This document shows, piece after piece, positions 42,364-53,523 of a stretch of DNA of 64,000 nt (the first letter of the stretch is position 1; every line of letters starts with the position of its first letter). A program made the position numbers and the translations under genes. Under the pieces are notes generated by a model. The model did not search any database. It was not told where the DNA came from and saw only the letters and a program-made list of their open reading frames with translations. Origin of the DNA: Tenebrionibacter intestinalis (lineage in GTDB: Bacteria > Pseudomonadota > Gammaproteobacteria > Enterobacterales > Enterobacteriaceae); the NCBI RefSeq assembly GCF_016632365.1, contig NZ_JAEPBH010000002.1, positions 108,979 through 172,978 of the forward strand, given 5' to 3'.

Positions 42364-42383
42364 CGGGCGGAAATTTCCGCCCG
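42364..42383. terminator. Perfect palindrome between bamA and skp
   Basis: CGGGCGGAAA immediately followed by its complement TTTCCGCCCG, 43 bp after the bamA stop and 52 bp before skp. It can fold as a 3'-protecting or partial-terminator hairpin between cistrons; no U tract. Confidence 0.5.
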
Positions 42384-42435
42384 ATTAAGCTGAAACGTAC
42401 CTGTAGGTACATATGGCATGGTTAAGGAGTTTATA

Positions 42436-42930
42436 GTGAAAAAGTGGTTAATTGCTGCGGGCGTAGGCCTGGCTATGGCTACCTCTGCGCAGGCGGCGGA
42501 TAAAATTGCCGTTGTGAATATGTCTAACCTGTTCCAGCAGGTTGCGCAGAAGAGTGGCGTTTCCAGTACGCTGGAAAATGAATTCAAAAGCCGCGCAGGC
42601 GAGCTGCAGCGCTTAGAAGGCGATCTGAAATCCAAAATGCAGCGTCTTCAGCGCGATGGCGCGACCATGAAGGCAAGCGAGCGTAGCAAACTGGAAAAAG
42701 ACGTCATGTCCCAGCGTGAAGCATTTTCCAGCAAAGCGCAGAAATTTGAACAGGATCGCGCACGCCGTTCTAACGAAGAACGCGGTAAGCTCGTTACCCG
42801 TATTCAGAGCGCGGTTAAGAAAGTGGCCGACGATCAGAGCATCGATTTGGTTGTTGACAGCAGCACGGTTGCTTACAACAGCCGCGATGTTAAAGACATC
42901 ACCGCTGATGTGCTCAAGCAGGTGAAATAA
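42436..42930 (+). CDS. skp: Periplasmic chaperone Skp
   Basis: 164-residue trimeric jellyfish-shaped chaperone that holds unfolded outer-membrane proteins. Reads [20 protein letters not shown] as signal peptide from a GTG at 42436, with AAGGAG at 42424, as in E. coli; an upstream in-frame ATG is not needed. The mature part starts ADKIAVVN and is largely coiled coil rich in Q, E, R and K, ending [10 protein letters not shown]. Three residues longer than E. coli Skp in the tentacle region. lpxD starts 3 bp after its stop. Confidence 0.96.
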   Translation: MKKWLIAAGVGLAMATSAQAADKIAVVNMSNLFQQVAQKSGVSSTLENEFKSRAGELQRLEGDLKSKMQRLQRDGATMKASERSKLEKDVMSQREAFSSKAQKFEQDRARRSNEERGKLVTRIQSAVKKVADDQSIDLVVDSSTVAYNSRDVKDITADVLKQVK

Positions 42931-42933
42931 TTC

Positions 42934-43971
42934 ATGTCATCCATTCGACTGGCTGACTTAGCCCGCGAGCTGGATGCTGAATTGCACGGTGATGGCGATA
43001 TTGCCATCACCGGCGTCGCTTCCATGCAGTCTGCCCAGCCGGGGCAGATAACCTTTATGGTTAATCCGCGCTACCGCGAGCAACTGGCAGACTGCCGTGC
43101 GTCGGCGGTTGTGATGACTCAGGACGATCTCCCCTGGGCCAGGGGCGCGGCGCTGGTGGTGAAAAACCCCTATCTGACTTATGCGCGTATGGCGCAGATC
43201 CTCGATACCACACCTCAGCCGGCGGAAAATATTGCGCCGAGCGCGGTGATTGATCCCAGCGCTAAACTGGGCGCTAACGTCGCCATCGGCGCAAATGCCG
43301 TTATTGAATCTGGCGTTGAGCTGGGCGATAACGTCATCATTGGCGCAGGCTGTTTTGTGGGTAAAAACACCCGCATTGGCGCGGAGACTCGCCTGTGGGC
43401 GAACGTCAGCGTTTATCACGAAATCACGATTGGAGCGCAGTGCCTTATCCAGTCGGGTACCGTGATCGGCGCAGATGGTTTCGGATATGCTAACGATCGC
43501 GGCAACTGGGTGAAAATACCCCAGTTGGGGCGCGTTATTATTGGCGATCGCGTTGAGATTGGCGCCTGCACCACGATTGATCGCGGCGCGCTGGATGATA
43601 CGCAAATCGGTAACGGCGTTATCATCGACAACCAGTGTCAGATTGCGCATAACGTGGTGATTGGCGACAATACTGCGGTAGCCGGTGGGGTTATCATGGC
43701 CGGTAGCCTCAAAATTGGCCGTTACTGCATGATTGGCGGCGCCAGCGTTATTAACGGCCACATGGAAATTTGCGATAAGGTAACCGTAACGGGAATGGGC
43801 ATGGTAATGCGCCCGATCACGGAACCTGGCGTGTATTCTTCCGGGATCCCGCTGCAAGCGAATAAAGCCTGGCGTAAAACGGCTGCGCTGGTAATGAACA
43901 TCGATGAGATGAATAAGCGATTGAAAGCGCTTGAGCGTCACATCAGTCAGGACAAAACCAGCAGCGTATAA
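42934..43971 (+). CDS. lpxD: UDP-3-O-(3-hydroxymyristoyl)glucosamine N-acyltransferase
   Basis: 345-residue acyltransferase for the third step of lipid A synthesis. N-terminal uridine-binding domain, then left-handed beta-helix hexapeptide repeats ([20 protein letters not shown] and on) holding the catalytic His in [17 protein letters not shown], and a C-terminal helical extension [14 protein letters not shown]. Length near E. coli (341). First of lpxD-fabZ-lpxA-lpxB. Confidence 0.96.
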   Translation: MSSIRLADLARELDAELHGDGDIAITGVASMQSAQPGQITFMVNPRYREQLADCRASAVVMTQDDLPWARGAALVVKNPYLTYARMAQILDTTPQPAENIAPSAVIDPSAKLGANVAIGANAVIESGVELGDNVIIGAGCFVGKNTRIGAETRLWANVSVYHEITIGAQCLIQSGTVIGADGFGYANDRGNWVKIPQLGRVIIGDRVEIGACTTIDRGALDDTQIGNGVIIDNQCQIAHNVVIGDNTAVAGGVIMAGSLKIGRYCMIGGASVINGHMEICDKVTVTGMGMVMRPITEPGVYSSGIPLQANKAWRKTAALVMNIDEMNKRLKALERHISQDKTSSV

Positions 43972-43995
43972 TCGTTTTGACCAGCGATTGTTTCC

Positions 43996-44032
43996 ACGGC
44001 CTGTCGGCGATCTTCGGAGCGCGACAGGCCGT
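43996..44032. other. Intercistronic hairpin between lpxD and fabZ
   Basis: ACGGCCTGTCG at 43996-44006 and its perfect complement CGACAGGCCGT at 44022-44032 enclose a 15-nt loop, 24 bp after lpxD. No U tract, so a processing or stabilising hairpin within the lipid A operon is more likely than a full terminator. Confidence 0.5.
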
Positions 44033-44080
44033 ATTCGTGTTATATTGCGTTTTATTTTTATATCAGACAGGAAGAGTATT

Positions 44081-44536
44081 TTGACAACTGACACTCATAC
44101 TCTGCACATTGAAGAGATTCTTGAGCTTCTGCCGCACCGTTTTCCTTTTCTACTGGTAGATCGCGTGCTGGACTTTGAAGAAGGTCGTTTTTTGCGTGCT
44201 GTAAAGAATGTTTCCGTCAATGAACCGTTTTTCCAGGGGCACTTCCCTGGCAAACCGATTTTCCCTGGCGTGTTGATTCTGGAAGCGATGGCGCAGGCTA
44301 CCGGCATTCTGGCATTCAAAAGCATGGGGAAACTTGAACCGGGTGAACTCTATTACTTTGCGGGGATCGATGAAGCGCGCTTCAAACGTCCGGTTGCGCC
44401 GGGCGATCAGATGATTATGGAAGTGACTTTCGAAAAAACCCGCCGTGGCGTAACCCGCTTTAGCGGCGTAGCGACGGTAGACGGTAAAGTTGTCTGTGAA
44501 GCGACTATGATGTGTGCCCGTAACCGGGAGGCCTGA
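44081..44536 (+). CDS. fabZ: 3-hydroxyacyl-[acyl-carrier-protein] dehydratase FabZ
   Basis: 151-residue hot-dog-fold dehydratase in fatty acid elongation. Catalytic His54 in [12 protein letters not shown] and Glu68 in LILEAMAQ. It starts at TTG (44081) reading [13 protein letters not shown], as in E. coli, behind AGGAAGAG; longer in-frame readings overlap lpxD and are not conserved. It draws 3-hydroxymyristoyl-ACP from the same pool as LpxA and LpxD next door, which balances phospholipid and lipid A synthesis. Confidence 0.97.
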   Translation: MTTDTHTLHIEEILELLPHRFPFLLVDRVLDFEEGRFLRAVKNVSVNEPFFQGHFPGKPIFPGVLILEAMAQATGILAFKSMGKLEPGELYYFAGIDEARFKRPVAPGDQMIMEVTFEKTRRGVTRFSGVATVDGKVVCEATMMCARNREA

Positions 44537-44539
44537 TAC

Positions 44540-45328
44540 GTGATTGATAAATCCGCCTTTATTCATCCCACCGCTATTGTGGAAGACGGCGCCGTTATTG
44601 GCGCCAATGTTCACATTGGCCCTTACTGTCTGGTTGGTCCCGACGTTGAAATAGGCGAAGGAACCGAACTGAAGTCGCATATCGTCGTCAATGGCCATAC
44701 CCGAATTGGCCGTGATAACCAGATCTATCAGTTTGCTTCAATCGGTGAGGCAAACCAGGACCTGAAATACGCCGGCGAGCCGACACGCGTGGAGATTGGC
44801 GATCGTAATCGTATCCGCGAGAGCGTCACTATTCACCGCGGAACGGTACAGGGCGGTGGGGTAACGAAGGTGGGTAGCGATAATCTTCTGATGATCAACG
44901 CCCATGTGGCGCATGACTGCCAGGTTGGTAGCCGCTGTATCCTTGCGAACAATGCGACGCTGGCAGGTCACGTCAGCGTTGACGATTTTGCGATTATCGG
45001 CGGCATGACCGCAGTACATCAGTTCTGCATCATTGGCGCGCACGTGATGGTGGGCGGTTGCTCTGGCGTAGCGCAGGACGTTCCTCCATACGTCATTGCG
45101 CAGGGCAACCACGCAACGCCGTTTGGCGTTAATATTGAAGGGCTTAAGCGTCGCGGCTTTAGTAAAGACGCGCTGCATGCTATCCGTAATGCGTATAAAC
45201 TGCTCTATCGCAGCGGGAAAACGCTTGACGAAGTAAAGCCAGAGATTGACGCGCTGGCGACGGAGCACGAAGAGGTGAAATTATTCACTGAATTTTTCGC
45301 GCGCTCAACCCGTGGCCTGATTCGCTAA
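44540..45328 (+). CDS. lpxA: UDP-N-acetylglucosamine acyltransferase LpxA
   Basis: 262-residue trimeric beta-helix enzyme for the first step of lipid A synthesis. GTG start reading [20 protein letters not shown]; hexapeptide repeats to about 190, with the catalytic His in [11 protein letters not shown], and a C-terminal helical domain. Same length as E. coli. Three bp after fabZ and directly abutting lpxB, so translation is coupled through the block. Confidence 0.97.
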   Translation: MIDKSAFIHPTAIVEDGAVIGANVHIGPYCLVGPDVEIGEGTELKSHIVVNGHTRIGRDNQIYQFASIGEANQDLKYAGEPTRVEIGDRNRIRESVTIHRGTVQGGGVTKVGSDNLLMINAHVAHDCQVGSRCILANNATLAGHVSVDDFAIIGGMTAVHQFCIIGAHVMVGGCSGVAQDVPPYVIAQGNHATPFGVNIEGLKRRGFSKDALHAIRNAYKLLYRSGKTLDEVKPEIDALATEHEEVKLFTEFFARSTRGLIR

Positions 45329-46477
45329 ATGAAAGCAGGACGACCGCTTACGATTGCGCTCGTTGCCGGAGAAACCTCCGGCGATATTCTTGGCGCCGGG
45401 CTGATTCGGGCATTGCGTGAGCAGGCGCCCGGTGCGCGCTTTGTCGGCGTGGCTGGCCCGCTGATGCAGGCGCAGGGCTGTGAGGCCTGGTATGAGATGG
45501 AAGAGCTGGCGGTGATGGGGATAGTGGAAGTCCTTGGTCGTCTTCGGCGCCTGCTCCATATCCGTGCGGAACTGACAAAACGCCTCAGCGAGCTGGAGCC
45601 TGATGTCTTTGTCGGTATTGATGCGCCGGATTTTAATATCACGCTTGAAGGTAATCTCAAAAAGCGCGGTATCAAAACGATTCATTACGTCAGCCCGTCC
45701 GTCTGGGCCTGGCGACAAAAGCGCGTTTTCAAAATCGGGCGGGCCACCAATCTGGTGCTGGCTTTCCTGCCTTTTGAAAAAGCGTTTTATGACCGCTTTA
45801 ACGTTCCCTGCCGTTTCATCGGCCACACTATGGCCGATGCTATGGCGCTTGAACCCGATAAAAATGCCGCTCGCGATGCGCTGGGTATTGCCCATAACGC
45901 GCGCTGCCTTGCGTTACTGCCAGGCAGCCGCGGCGCGGAAGTCGAAATGCTGAGCGCTGATTTCCTGAAAACCGCGCAAATTTTGCGCCAGCGCTGGCCG
46001 GCGCTCGAACTGCTGGTGCCGCTGGTGAATGCGAAACGGCGTGAGCAGTTCGAACGCATCAAGGCGCAAGTTGCGCCAGAGCTGAGCATGCGTCTGCTGG
46101 ATGGCCGCGCGCGCGAGGCGATGATAGCAAGCGATGCGGCGCTTCTCGCCTCGGGCACGGCCGCGCTGGAATGTATGCTGGCGAAATGCCCGATGGTAGT
46201 GGGCTATCGCATGAAGCCGTTCACCTTCTGGCTGGCGAAGCGGCTGGTGAAAACCGAGTACGTGTCGTTGCCTAATTTGTTGGCAGGGCGCGAGCTGGTA
46301 AAAGAGCTTTTGCAGGAAGAGTGTCAGCCGGATAACCTGGCTGAGGCGCTGACGGCATTACTTGACGGCGGCGTTAAAAGCCTTGAAATTCACGATACTT
46401 TTCGCAAGCTGCACGAAAAAATTCGCTGTAAAGCCGATGAACAGGCGGCGGCGGCAGTGCTGGAATTAGCGCAATGA
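45329..46477 (+). CDS. lpxB: Lipid-A-disaccharide synthase
   Basis: 382-residue GT-B glycosyltransferase (GT19) that joins lipid X to UDP-2,3-diacylglucosamine. Starts [22 protein letters not shown] directly after the lpxA stop; [24 protein letters not shown] and [21 protein letters not shown] are conserved. Peripheral on the inner membrane. Its stop overlaps the rnhB start. Confidence 0.97.
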   Translation: MKAGRPLTIALVAGETSGDILGAGLIRALREQAPGARFVGVAGPLMQAQGCEAWYEMEELAVMGIVEVLGRLRRLLHIRAELTKRLSELEPDVFVGIDAPDFNITLEGNLKKRGIKTIHYVSPSVWAWRQKRVFKIGRATNLVLAFLPFEKAFYDRFNVPCRFIGHTMADAMALEPDKNAARDALGIAHNARCLALLPGSRGAEVEMLSADFLKTAQILRQRWPALELLVPLVNAKRREQFERIKAQVAPELSMRLLDGRAREAMIASDAALLASGTAALECMLAKCPMVVGYRMKPFTFWLAKRLVKTEYVSLPNLLAGRELVKELLQEECQPDNLAEALTALLDGGVKSLEIHDTFRKLHEKIRCKADEQAAAAVLELAQ

Positions 46478-47070
46478 ACGAATTTATCTATCCTCATACT
46501 CACCTTGTTGCGGGCGTGGATGAAGTTGGACGTGGGCCGTTAGTCGGCGCGGTTGTGACAGCCGCCGTGATCCTCGATCCTGCGCGTCCTGTTGCGGGGC
46601 TGGCCGATTCCAAAACGCTCAGCGAAAAGCGCCGCCTGGCGCTTTTCGCTGAAATATGCGATAAAGCGCTGAGCTGGAGCCTGGGGCGCGCTGAACCGCA
46701 CGAAATCGATGAACTAAATATCCTTCATGCCACTATGCTGGCGATGCAGCGTGCCGTAGCGGGCCTGCATATTACGCCGGAGTATGTGCTGATTGACGGC
46801 AACCGCTGCCCGAAGCTTGCCATGCCATGTACGGCGGTTGTTAAGGGGGATAGCCGGGTGGCGGAGATTAGCGCGGCCTCCATCCTTGCAAAGGTTACGC
46901 GCGATCGTGAAATGACTGAGCTGGACAGACACTTTCCACAATATGGTTTCGCACAGCACAAGGGCTATCCCACGGCGTTTCATCTGGAAAAGCTGATTGA
47001 GCACGGCGCTACCGAGCACCATCGTCGCAGTTTCGGCCCGGTGAAGCGCGCGCTGGGCCTGGTCTCCTGA
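46474..47070 (+). CDS. rnhB: Ribonuclease HII
   Basis: 198-residue RNase H type 2 that removes ribonucleotides misincorporated in DNA. Catalytic acids in [12 protein letters not shown] (Asp, Glu), LIDGNRCP and [15 protein letters not shown] at 46474 overlaps the lpxB stop. Matches E. coli in length. It precedes dnaE by 21 bp, a pairing of repair and replication genes conserved in enterics. Confidence 0.96.
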   Translation: MNEFIYPHTHLVAGVDEVGRGPLVGAVVTAAVILDPARPVAGLADSKTLSEKRRLALFAEICDKALSWSLGRAEPHEIDELNILHATMLAMQRAVAGLHITPEYVLIDGNRCPKLAMPCTAVVKGDSRVAEISAASILAKVTRDREMTELDRHFPQYGFAQHKGYPTAFHLEKLIEHGATEHHRRSFGPVKRALGLVS

Positions 47071-47091
47071 CGGTAAAAATCGGGAAGAAAA

Positions 47092-50000
47092 ATGGCTGAA
47101 CCACGTTTTATCCACCTGCGGATACACAGCGACTATTCCATGATAGATGGGCTGGCGAAAGTCGGGCCGTTGGTCAAAAAAGCCGCGTCGCTTAGTATGC
47201 CCGCGATGGCGATCACCGACTTTACCAACCTCTGCGGTCTGGTAAAGTTTTACGGCGGCGCGCACGCAGCGGGAATAAAGCCGATTATCGGCGCCGACTT
47301 CCAGATGCTCAGCGAAGGGCTGGGCGATGAATACTGCCACATCACCGCGTTGGCGATGAACAATGAGGGTTATCAAAACCTTACGCTGTTGATTTCCCGT
47401 GCCTACCAGCGCGGCTATGGCGCCGCCGGGCCGTGGATAGACAGACAGTGGCTGGCCGAACTCAACGAGGGCTTAATCCTTCTTTCCGGGGCGCGAAAGG
47501 GGGATGTCGGTAAAAGCCTGCTTCGCGGCAATAGCGCGTTGGTCGAGCAGTGCGTGGCGTTTTATCAGCAATACTTCCCCGATCGCTACTATCTGGAGCT
47601 GGTTCGCACCGGACGGCCGGATGAAGAAAGCTATCTGCACGCAGCCATTGAGCTGGCCGAACGTCACGGCCTGCCGGTCGTTGCGACAAATGACGTGTGT
47701 TTCCTGGCCGCCGATGATTTCGATGCCCATGAAATACGCGTTGCTATCCATGATGGCTTCACGCTTGACGATCCGAAGCGCCCGCGAAACTACTCAGCGC
47801 AGCAATATCTGCGCACCGGGGAGGAAATGTGCGAGCTTTTTGCCGATATTCCGGAGGCGCTGGAAAACAGCGTTGAGATCGCAAAACGTTGTAACGTTAT
47901 CGTGCGTCTGGGGGAATATTTCCTGCCGCAGTTTCCAACCGGTGATATGACCACCGAAGACTTCCTGGTAAAAAAATCCAGAGAAGGGCTGGAAGAGCGC
48001 CTCGAATTTCTGTTTGCGGATCCGCAGGAGCGCGCCGAACGCCGCCCGGAGTATGACGAGCGACTGGAGACGGAACTTCAGGTTATCAACCAGATGGGGT
48101 TTCCGGGCTACTTCCTGATAGTCATGGAGTTTATCCAGTGGTCGAAGGACAATGGCGTGCCGGTAGGGCCAGGGCGAGGTTCTGGCGCCGGTTCGCTTGT
48201 GGCCTATGCGCTGAAGATTACTGACCTCGATCCGCTGGAATTTGACCTGCTGTTTGAACGTTTCCTGAACCCCGAACGCGTCTCGATGCCCGACTTTGAC
48301 GTTGACTTCTGCATGGAAAAACGTGACCAGGTTATCGAACATGTGGCGGACATGTATGGCCGTGACGCGGTATCGCAAATCATTACTTTTGGCACAATGG
48401 CGGCGAAGGCGGTTATCCGTGACGTAGGCCGCGTGCTGGGGCACCCCTATGGCTTCGTCGATCGCATCTCAAAACTGGTGCCGCCCGATCCGGGCATGAC
48501 GCTTGCGAAGGCATTCGAAGCCGAGCCGCAGTTACCAGAAATTTACGAGGCAGACGAAGAAGTTAAGGCGCTGATTGATATGGCGCGCAAGCTTGAAGGG
48601 GTGACGCGCAACGCCGGTAAGCATGCCGGCGGTGTGGTTATCGCGCCCACGAAAATCACCGACTTCGCGCCGCTGTACTGTGACGAAGCAGGCCAGCATC
48701 CGGTTACCCAGTTTGATAAGAACGACGTGGAATACGCAGGCCTGGTGAAATTTGATTTCCTTGGCCTGCGTACGCTCACCATCATCAACTGGGCGCTGGA
48801 GATGATCAACGCCCGGCGCGAGAAACAGGGCGAGCCGCCGCTGGATATCGCCGCCATTGCGCTCGATGACAAAAAGAGCTTCGACATGCTGCAGCGCTCG
48901 GAAACCACGGCGGTATTCCAGCTTGAATCGCGCGGCATGAAAGACCTGATTAAGCGTCTGCAGCCTGACTGCTTTGAAGATATGATAGCCCTGGTGGCGC
49001 TGTTTCGCCCGGGTCCCTTGCAGTCCGGGATGGTGGATAACTTTATTGACCGTAAACACGGGCGTGAAGAGATCTCCTATCCCGATATTCAGTGGCAGCA
49101 CGAAAGCCTCAAACCCGTGCTGGAGCCGACTTACGGCATCATCCTGTATCAGGAACAGGTGATGCAGATTGCCCAGGTACTTTCCGGTTATACGCTCGGC
49201 GGCGCGGATATGTTGCGCCGCGCAATGGGTAAAAAGAAACCGGAAGAGATGGCTAAGCAGCGCGGCACGTTTGAAGAAGGCGCGAAGAAAAACGGCATCG
49301 ACGGCGAACTGGCAATAAAAATCTTTGACCTGGTAGAGAAATTCGCCGGTTACGGGTTTAACAAATCGCACTCGGCGGCTTATGCGCTGGTCTCCTACCA
49401 GACGCTATGGCTGAAGGCCCATTACCCGGCGGAGTTCATGGCAGCGGTAATGACTGCCGATATGGATAACACCGATAAGGTGGTAGGGCTGGTGGATGAA
49501 TGCTGGCGTATGGGGCTGAAAATTTTGCCGCCGGATATCAACTCCGGGCTGTATCACTTCCACGTTAACGATGAGGGTGAAATTGTCTACGGTATCGGCG
49601 CGATTAAGGGCGTTGGGGAAGGTCCGATAGAAGCCATTATTGAAGCCCGTAATAACGGCGGCTATTTTCGCGAACTTTTCGATTTGTGCGCGCGCACCGA
49701 TACGAAGAAAATCAACAAGCGCGTGATGGAAAAACTTATTATGTCCGGCGCGTTCGACAGACTTGGCCCGCACCGCGCCGCGCTGATGAACGCCTTGAGC
49801 GACGCGCTCAAGGCCGCCGATCAGCATGCGAAGGCGGAAGCCATAGGCCAGGTTGATATGTTTGGCGTACTGGCTGAAGCGCCGGAGCAGGTTGAACAGT
49901 CTTACGCCAACTGCCAGCCGTGGCCGGAACAGGTCGTGCTGGACGGCGAGCGTGAAACGTTAGGGTTATACCTGACCGGACACCCTATCAATCAATACCT

Positions 50001-50574
50001 TAAAGAAATTGAGCGCTACGTGGGCGGTATGCGCCTGAAAGATATGCACCCGACCGAGCGCGGTAAAGTAACTACCGCTGCCGGGCTGGTGCTGGCCGCG
50101 CGCGTGATGGTAACCAAGCGCGGCAACCGCATCGGCATCTGTACGCTGGATGACCGTTCCGGGCGCCTTGAAGTGATGCTGTTTACCGAGGCGCTGGAGA
50201 AATACCAGCATTTGCTGGAGAAAGACCGTATTCTGATCGTTAGCGGGCAGGTGAGTTTTGATGACTTCAGCGGGGGCCTGAAAATGATGGCCCGCGAAGT
50301 GATGGACATCGACGAAGCTCGCGAAAAGTATGCTCGCGGGCTTGCTATCTCGCTAACGGACAGGCAAATTGATGACCAGCTTTTAAACCGACTCCGTCAA
50401 TCTCTGGAGCCCCATCGTTCGGGAACCATTCCAGTACATCTCTACTATCAGAGGGCGGATGCGCGAGCGCGTCTGCGCTTTGGCGCAGCCTGGCGCGTAT
50501 CGCCAAGCGATCGTTTACTAAACGATCTCCGTGGGCTGATCGGTTCAGAGCAGGTGGAGCTGGAGTTTGACTGA
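47092..50574 (+). CDS. dnaE: DNA polymerase III subunit alpha
   Basis: 1160-residue replicative polymerase, same length as E. coli. PHP domain at the N-terminus ([20 protein letters not shown]), palm with catalytic acids in [11 protein letters not shown] (about 401 and 403) and a third Asp near 555 ([12 protein letters not shown]), the [14 protein letters not shown] block, tandem helix-hairpin-helix, the beta-clamp motif QVDMFG and an OB domain. It ends [10 protein letters not shown] degenerate copy of this last stretch recurs downstream, before accA. Confidence 0.98.
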   Translation: MAEPRFIHLRIHSDYSMIDGLAKVGPLVKKAASLSMPAMAITDFTNLCGLVKFYGGAHAAGIKPIIGADFQMLSEGLGDEYCHITALAMNNEGYQNLTLLISRAYQRGYGAAGPWIDRQWLAELNEGLILLSGARKGDVGKSLLRGNSALVEQCVAFYQQYFPDRYYLELVRTGRPDEESYLHAAIELAERHGLPVVATNDVCFLAADDFDAHEIRVAIHDGFTLDDPKRPRNYSAQQYLRTGEEMCELFADIPEALENSVEIAKRCNVIVRLGEYFLPQFPTGDMTTEDFLVKKSREGLEERLEFLFADPQERAERRPEYDERLETELQVINQMGFPGYFLIVMEFIQWSKDNGVPVGPGRGSGAGSLVAYALKITDLDPLEFDLLFERFLNPERVSMPDFDVDFCMEKRDQVIEHVADMYGRDAVSQIITFGTMAAKAVIRDVGRVLGHPYGFVDRISKLVPPDPGMTLAKAFEAEPQLPEIYEADEEVKALIDMARKLEGVTRNAGKHAGGVVIAPTKITDFAPLYCDEAGQHPVTQFDKNDVEYAGLVKFDFLGLRTLTIINWALEMINARREKQGEPPLDIAAIALDDKKSFDMLQRSETTAVFQLESRGMKDLIKRLQPDCFEDMIALVALFRPGPLQSGMVDNFIDRKHGREEISYPDIQWQHESLKPVLEPTYGIILYQEQVMQIAQVLSGYTLGGADMLRRAMGKKKPEEMAKQRGTFEEGAKKNGIDGELAIKIFDLVEKFAGYGFNKSHSAAYALVSYQTLWLKAHYPAEFMAAVMTADMDNTDKVVGLVDECWRMGLKILPPDINSGLYHFHVNDEGEIVYGIGAIKGVGEGPIEAIIEARNNGGYFRELFDLCARTDTKKINKRVMEKLIMSGAFDRLGPHRAALMNALSDALKAADQHAKAEAIGQVDMFGVLAEAPEQVEQSYANCQPWPEQVVLDGERETLGLYLTGHPINQYLKEIERYVGGMRLKDMHPTERGKVTTAAGLVLAARVMVTKRGNRIGICTLDDRSGRLEVMLFTEALEKYQHLLEKDRILIVSGQVSFDDFSGGLKMMAREVMDIDEAREKYARGLAISLTDRQIDDQLLNRLRQSLEPHRSGTIPVHLYYQRADARARLRFGAAWRVSPSDRLLNDLRGLIGSEQVELEFD

Positions 50575-50650
50575 TTTGCCCTGGCGCGAACCATTAACCT
50601 TTAGCCGCGTGGCGTGCCGGGTTTGTAGCAGGTGGAGCCGGAGCTTGACT
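50549..50650 (+). repeat. Duplicated dnaE 3' end
   Basis: AGCAGGTGGAGCTGGAGTTT plus GACT at 50549-50572 ends dnaE; the same 24 bases with two changes return at 50627-50650, offset by 78 bp and 17 bp before the accA start. Sequence before the second copy (CGTGGCGTGCCGGGTTTGT) still resembles the matching part of dnaE, so about 50 bp were duplicated and then decayed. Confidence 0.75.
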
Positions 50651-50664
50651 AAAACAGGAATATT

Positions 50665-51624
50665 ATGAGTCTGAATTTCCTTGATTTCGAACAGCCGATT
50701 GCAGAGCTGGAAGCGAAAATCGATTCTCTGACCGCCGTGAGCCGTCAGGATGACAAACTGGATATTAATATCGATGAAGAGGTTCATCGTCTGCGTGAAA
50801 AAAGCGTGGAACTGACCCGCAAAATCTTCGCCGATCTTGGCGCATGGCAAATAGCTCAACTGGCGCGCCATCCGCAGCGCCCTTATACCCTTGATTATCT
50901 GCGCTTTGCGTTCGATGAGTTTGATGAACTGGCAGGCGATCGCGCCTATGCGGACGACAAAGCGATCGTGGGCGGTATAGCGCGTCTGGACGGCCGCCCT
51001 GTGATGGTTATCGGCCATCAGAAAGGGCGTGAAACAAAAGAGAAAATCCGCCGTAACTTCGGTATGCCCGCGCCGGAAGGTTATCGCAAAGCGCTGCGTT
51101 TAATGGAGATGGCCGAGCGTTTCAATATGCCCGTCATCACCTTTATCGATACGCCGGGCGCCTATCCCGGCGTGGGGGCGGAAGAACGCGGCCAGTCCGA
51201 AGCTATCGCGCGTAACCTGCGTGAAATGTCCGGCCTGAAAATACCGGTGATCTGCACCGTTATTGGCGAAGGCGGATCCGGCGGCGCGCTGGCGATTGGC
51301 GTTGGCGATAAAGTGAATATGCTGCAGTACAGCACCTATTCAGTTATCTCTCCTGAAGGCTGCGCGTCTATTTTGTGGAAAAGCGCCGATAAAGCGCCGC
51401 TGGCGGCAGAGGCTATGGGCATTATCGCGCCTCGCCTGAAAGAGCTAAAGCTTATCGATACCGTGATTACAGAGCCGCTGGGCGGCGCGCATCGTAATCC
51501 GGAAGCGATGGCTGCCGCGCTTAAGGCGCAGTTGCTGGCAGATCTGGCGGATCTTGATGTGTTAAGCACGGACGATCTGCTCAATCGCCGCTATCAGCGC
51601 CTGATGAGTTACGGCTACGCCTGA
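50665..51624 (+). CDS. accA: Acetyl-CoA carboxylase carboxyltransferase subunit alpha
   Basis: 319-residue subunit that with AccD transfers the carboxyl group from biotin to acetyl-CoA, the first step of fatty acid synthesis. Starts [19 protein letters not shown]; crotonase-fold blocks include [41 protein letters not shown] and [14 protein letters not shown]. Same length as E. coli. Followed by a terminator; ldcC, which follows accA in E. coli, is absent. Confidence 0.98.
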   Translation: MSLNFLDFEQPIAELEAKIDSLTAVSRQDDKLDINIDEEVHRLREKSVELTRKIFADLGAWQIAQLARHPQRPYTLDYLRFAFDEFDELAGDRAYADDKAIVGGIARLDGRPVMVIGHQKGRETKEKIRRNFGMPAPEGYRKALRLMEMAERFNMPVITFIDTPGAYPGVGAEERGQSEAIARNLREMSGLKIPVICTVIGEGGSGGALAIGVGDKVNMLQYSTYSVISPEGCASILWKSADKAPLAAEAMGIIAPRLKELKLIDTVITEPLGGAHRNPEAMAAALKAQLLADLADLDVLSTDDLLNRRYQRLMSYGYA

Positions 51625-51645
51625 TTCCGGGCATCATGCGTCTAA

Positions 51646-51668
51646 GGGGCCGGTTTTCCGGCCTTTTT
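51646..51668 (+). terminator. Rho-independent terminator of accA
   Basis: GGCCGG, loop TTTT, CCGGCC, then TTTTT, 24 bp after the accA stop. Confidence 0.9.
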
Positions 51669-51760
51669 CATTCGCAGAGCATTCCGAAAAGGCGAGAAGC
51701 GGCTTGTCGAACGGAGCCTGAAACCCGTAACGTCAGAATTGGGATAAAAAGGAGACGCGC

Positions 51761-52150
51761 ATGCTGGGTCTGAAAAACGTACATCACATTGCCATTATTG
51801 CCACCGATTATGCGCGCAGTAAGGCATTCTATTGCGATATCCTTGGCTTTACGCTGATGTCAGAGGTGTATCGCGAAGAGCGTGATTCCTGGAAAGGCGA
51901 TTTGGCGCTCAATGGACAATACACCCTTGAGCTTTTTTCTTTTCCTTTCCCGCCTGCGCGCTTGAGTCACCCTGAAGCCTGCGGTCTACGTCATCTTGCT
52001 TTTAGCGTTAACGACCTTGATGCCGCCGTAGCCCATCTGGCGCATCATGGAATACATAGCGAACCCGTCCGGCGCGATCCGCTTACCGATAAGCGCTTTA
52101 CATTTTTCACCGATCCCGACGGGCTGCCGCTGGAGCTTTATCAGCAGTAA
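51761..52150 (+). CDS. yaeR: VOC family (glyoxalase-like) protein YaeR
   Basis: 129-residue vicinal-oxygen-chelate protein. The two beta-alpha-beta-beta-beta modules start at VHHIAIIATDYARSKAFY and LRHLAFSVNDLDAAVAHL; metal-binding candidates are His in HHIAI, Glu in YTLELF, His in LRHLAF and Glu in LPLELYQQ. The fold includes glyoxalase I and dioxygenases; the reaction of YaeR is not established. It follows AAGGAG and lies directly before tilS, as in E. coli. Confidence 0.9.
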   Translation: MLGLKNVHHIAIIATDYARSKAFYCDILGFTLMSEVYREERDSWKGDLALNGQYTLELFSFPFPPARLSHPEACGLRHLAFSVNDLDAAVAHLAHHGIHSEPVRRDPLTDKRFTFFTDPDGLPLELYQQ

Positions 52151-52215
52151 AGCTTGCGTCGCACAGCGCGGCCCGGTAACGTTGCCGGCAACATTCTCTG
52201 ATATTTATCCCGACT

Positions 52216-53523
52216 ATGACATCTCCTCCGTTGCCCGACTGGCTGGAGCCAGAGCGCCGTCTGCTGGTGGCCTTCAGCGGCGGGCTGGACTCTACTGTTC
52301 TGCTGTATCGTCTGGTGCAGCTACGTGAGCGCCATCCCGCGCTGCAACTGCGCGCGGTTCATATACATCATGGCATTAGCCGGTTTGCCGATGCCTGGGT
52401 TGAACATTGCCAGGAAATTTGTGATAGCTGGAACGTGCCGCTACAGGTGCGCCGCGTGACGCTGGAAAACAGGGGGCAGGGGCCTGAGGCCCAGGCGCGG
52501 GAAGCGCGTTACCGGGCGCTCGCCTCGGCGCTGGCGCCGGATGAAGCGTTGGTGACGGCGCAGCATCTGGACGATCAGTGTGAAACGCTGTTGCTGGCGC
52601 TGCGGCGCGGGAGTGGTCCGGCAGGGCTTGCGGCAATGCCGCAGCGGTTAGCATTTGCCCACACCGTGCTGTTGCGCCCGCTGTTGGATACGCCGCGTAG
52701 CGAACTTGAGGCCTGGGCCAGGCAACATCGCTTGTGCTGGATTGACGATGACAGCAATGCTGACGATAGCTTCGATCGCAACTTTTTGCGGCTGCATGTG
52801 CTGCCGCTTTTGCAGGCGCGCTGGCCGCACTTCGCACGGGCAGCGGCCCGTAGCGCGGCGCTGTGCGGCGAACAGGAGCAACTGTTGGATGAGCTGTTGT
52901 CCGATGCTTTGTCCGGGCTGCTGGGCGCTGATAATACGCTGCGTATCGCGCCGCTGGCAGAAATGAGCGAGGCGCGGCGCAATGCGCTGCTGCGTCGCTG
53001 GTTTGCGCATCTGAAGGTGGCCATGCCGTCACGGGCGGCGCTGACTCGTCTGTGGGAGGAAGTGGCCTGCGCCCGCGAAGACGCAGCGCCGCAACTGCGC
53101 TTTGGCGCTTATGCCGTGCGACGCTATCGTGGGGCGCTGTGGTGGGTAAAAACGCGTATGTCGTTAGACGGCGTTTGCCTTAAGTGGCGCGACAGCCGCC
53201 AGCCGCTTGTATTGCCGGAGGGGCTGGGTATGCTGTGTTGGGGCGACAGCGGCATCGCTGTGCGGCCGCCGCGTGCCGACGAGCCGGTTAGCGTGCGCTT
53301 CGGCGCGCACGGGCAGATACATATTGTAGGCCGCGAGCGTGGAAGAACGATAAAAAAACTGTGGCAGGAACTGGGGATCCCCCCCTGGCAGCGCGCCGCA
53401 ACGCCGCTGTTGTTTTATGGCGAGCAGCCTGTCGCCGCGCCCGGCGTGTTCATTACGCAGGAGGGCCAGGCGCAGCCCGGGCAGAGTTGGCTATTAGACT
53501 GGAAAAAGGAGCAGGAGCAATGA
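52216..53523 (+). CDS. tilS: tRNA(Ile)-lysidine synthetase
   Basis: 435-residue ATPase that modifies C34 of the CAU-anticodon tRNA-Ile to lysidine, so that it reads AUA; essential. PP-loop SGGLDS at 21-26 in [18 protein letters not shown], then [18 protein letters not shown] and [15 protein letters not shown]. The C-terminal part includes the [20 protein letters not shown] block. Near the E. coli length (432). Its stop codon overlaps the start of a cytochrome c gene. Confidence 0.96.
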   Translation: MTSPPLPDWLEPERRLLVAFSGGLDSTVLLYRLVQLRERHPALQLRAVHIHHGISRFADAWVEHCQEICDSWNVPLQVRRVTLENRGQGPEAQAREARYRALASALAPDEALVTAQHLDDQCETLLLALRRGSGPAGLAAMPQRLAFAHTVLLRPLLDTPRSELEAWARQHRLCWIDDDSNADDSFDRNFLRLHVLPLLQARWPHFARAAARSAALCGEQEQLLDELLSDALSGLLGADNTLRIAPLAEMSEARRNALLRRWFAHLKVAMPSRAALTRLWEEVACAREDAAPQLRFGAYAVRRYRGALWWVKTRMSLDGVCLKWRDSRQPLVLPEGLGMLCWGDSGIAVRPPRADEPVSVRFGAHGQIHIVGRERGRTIKKLWQELGIPPWQRAATPLLFYGEQPVAAPGVFITQEGQAQPGQSWLLDWKKEQEQ

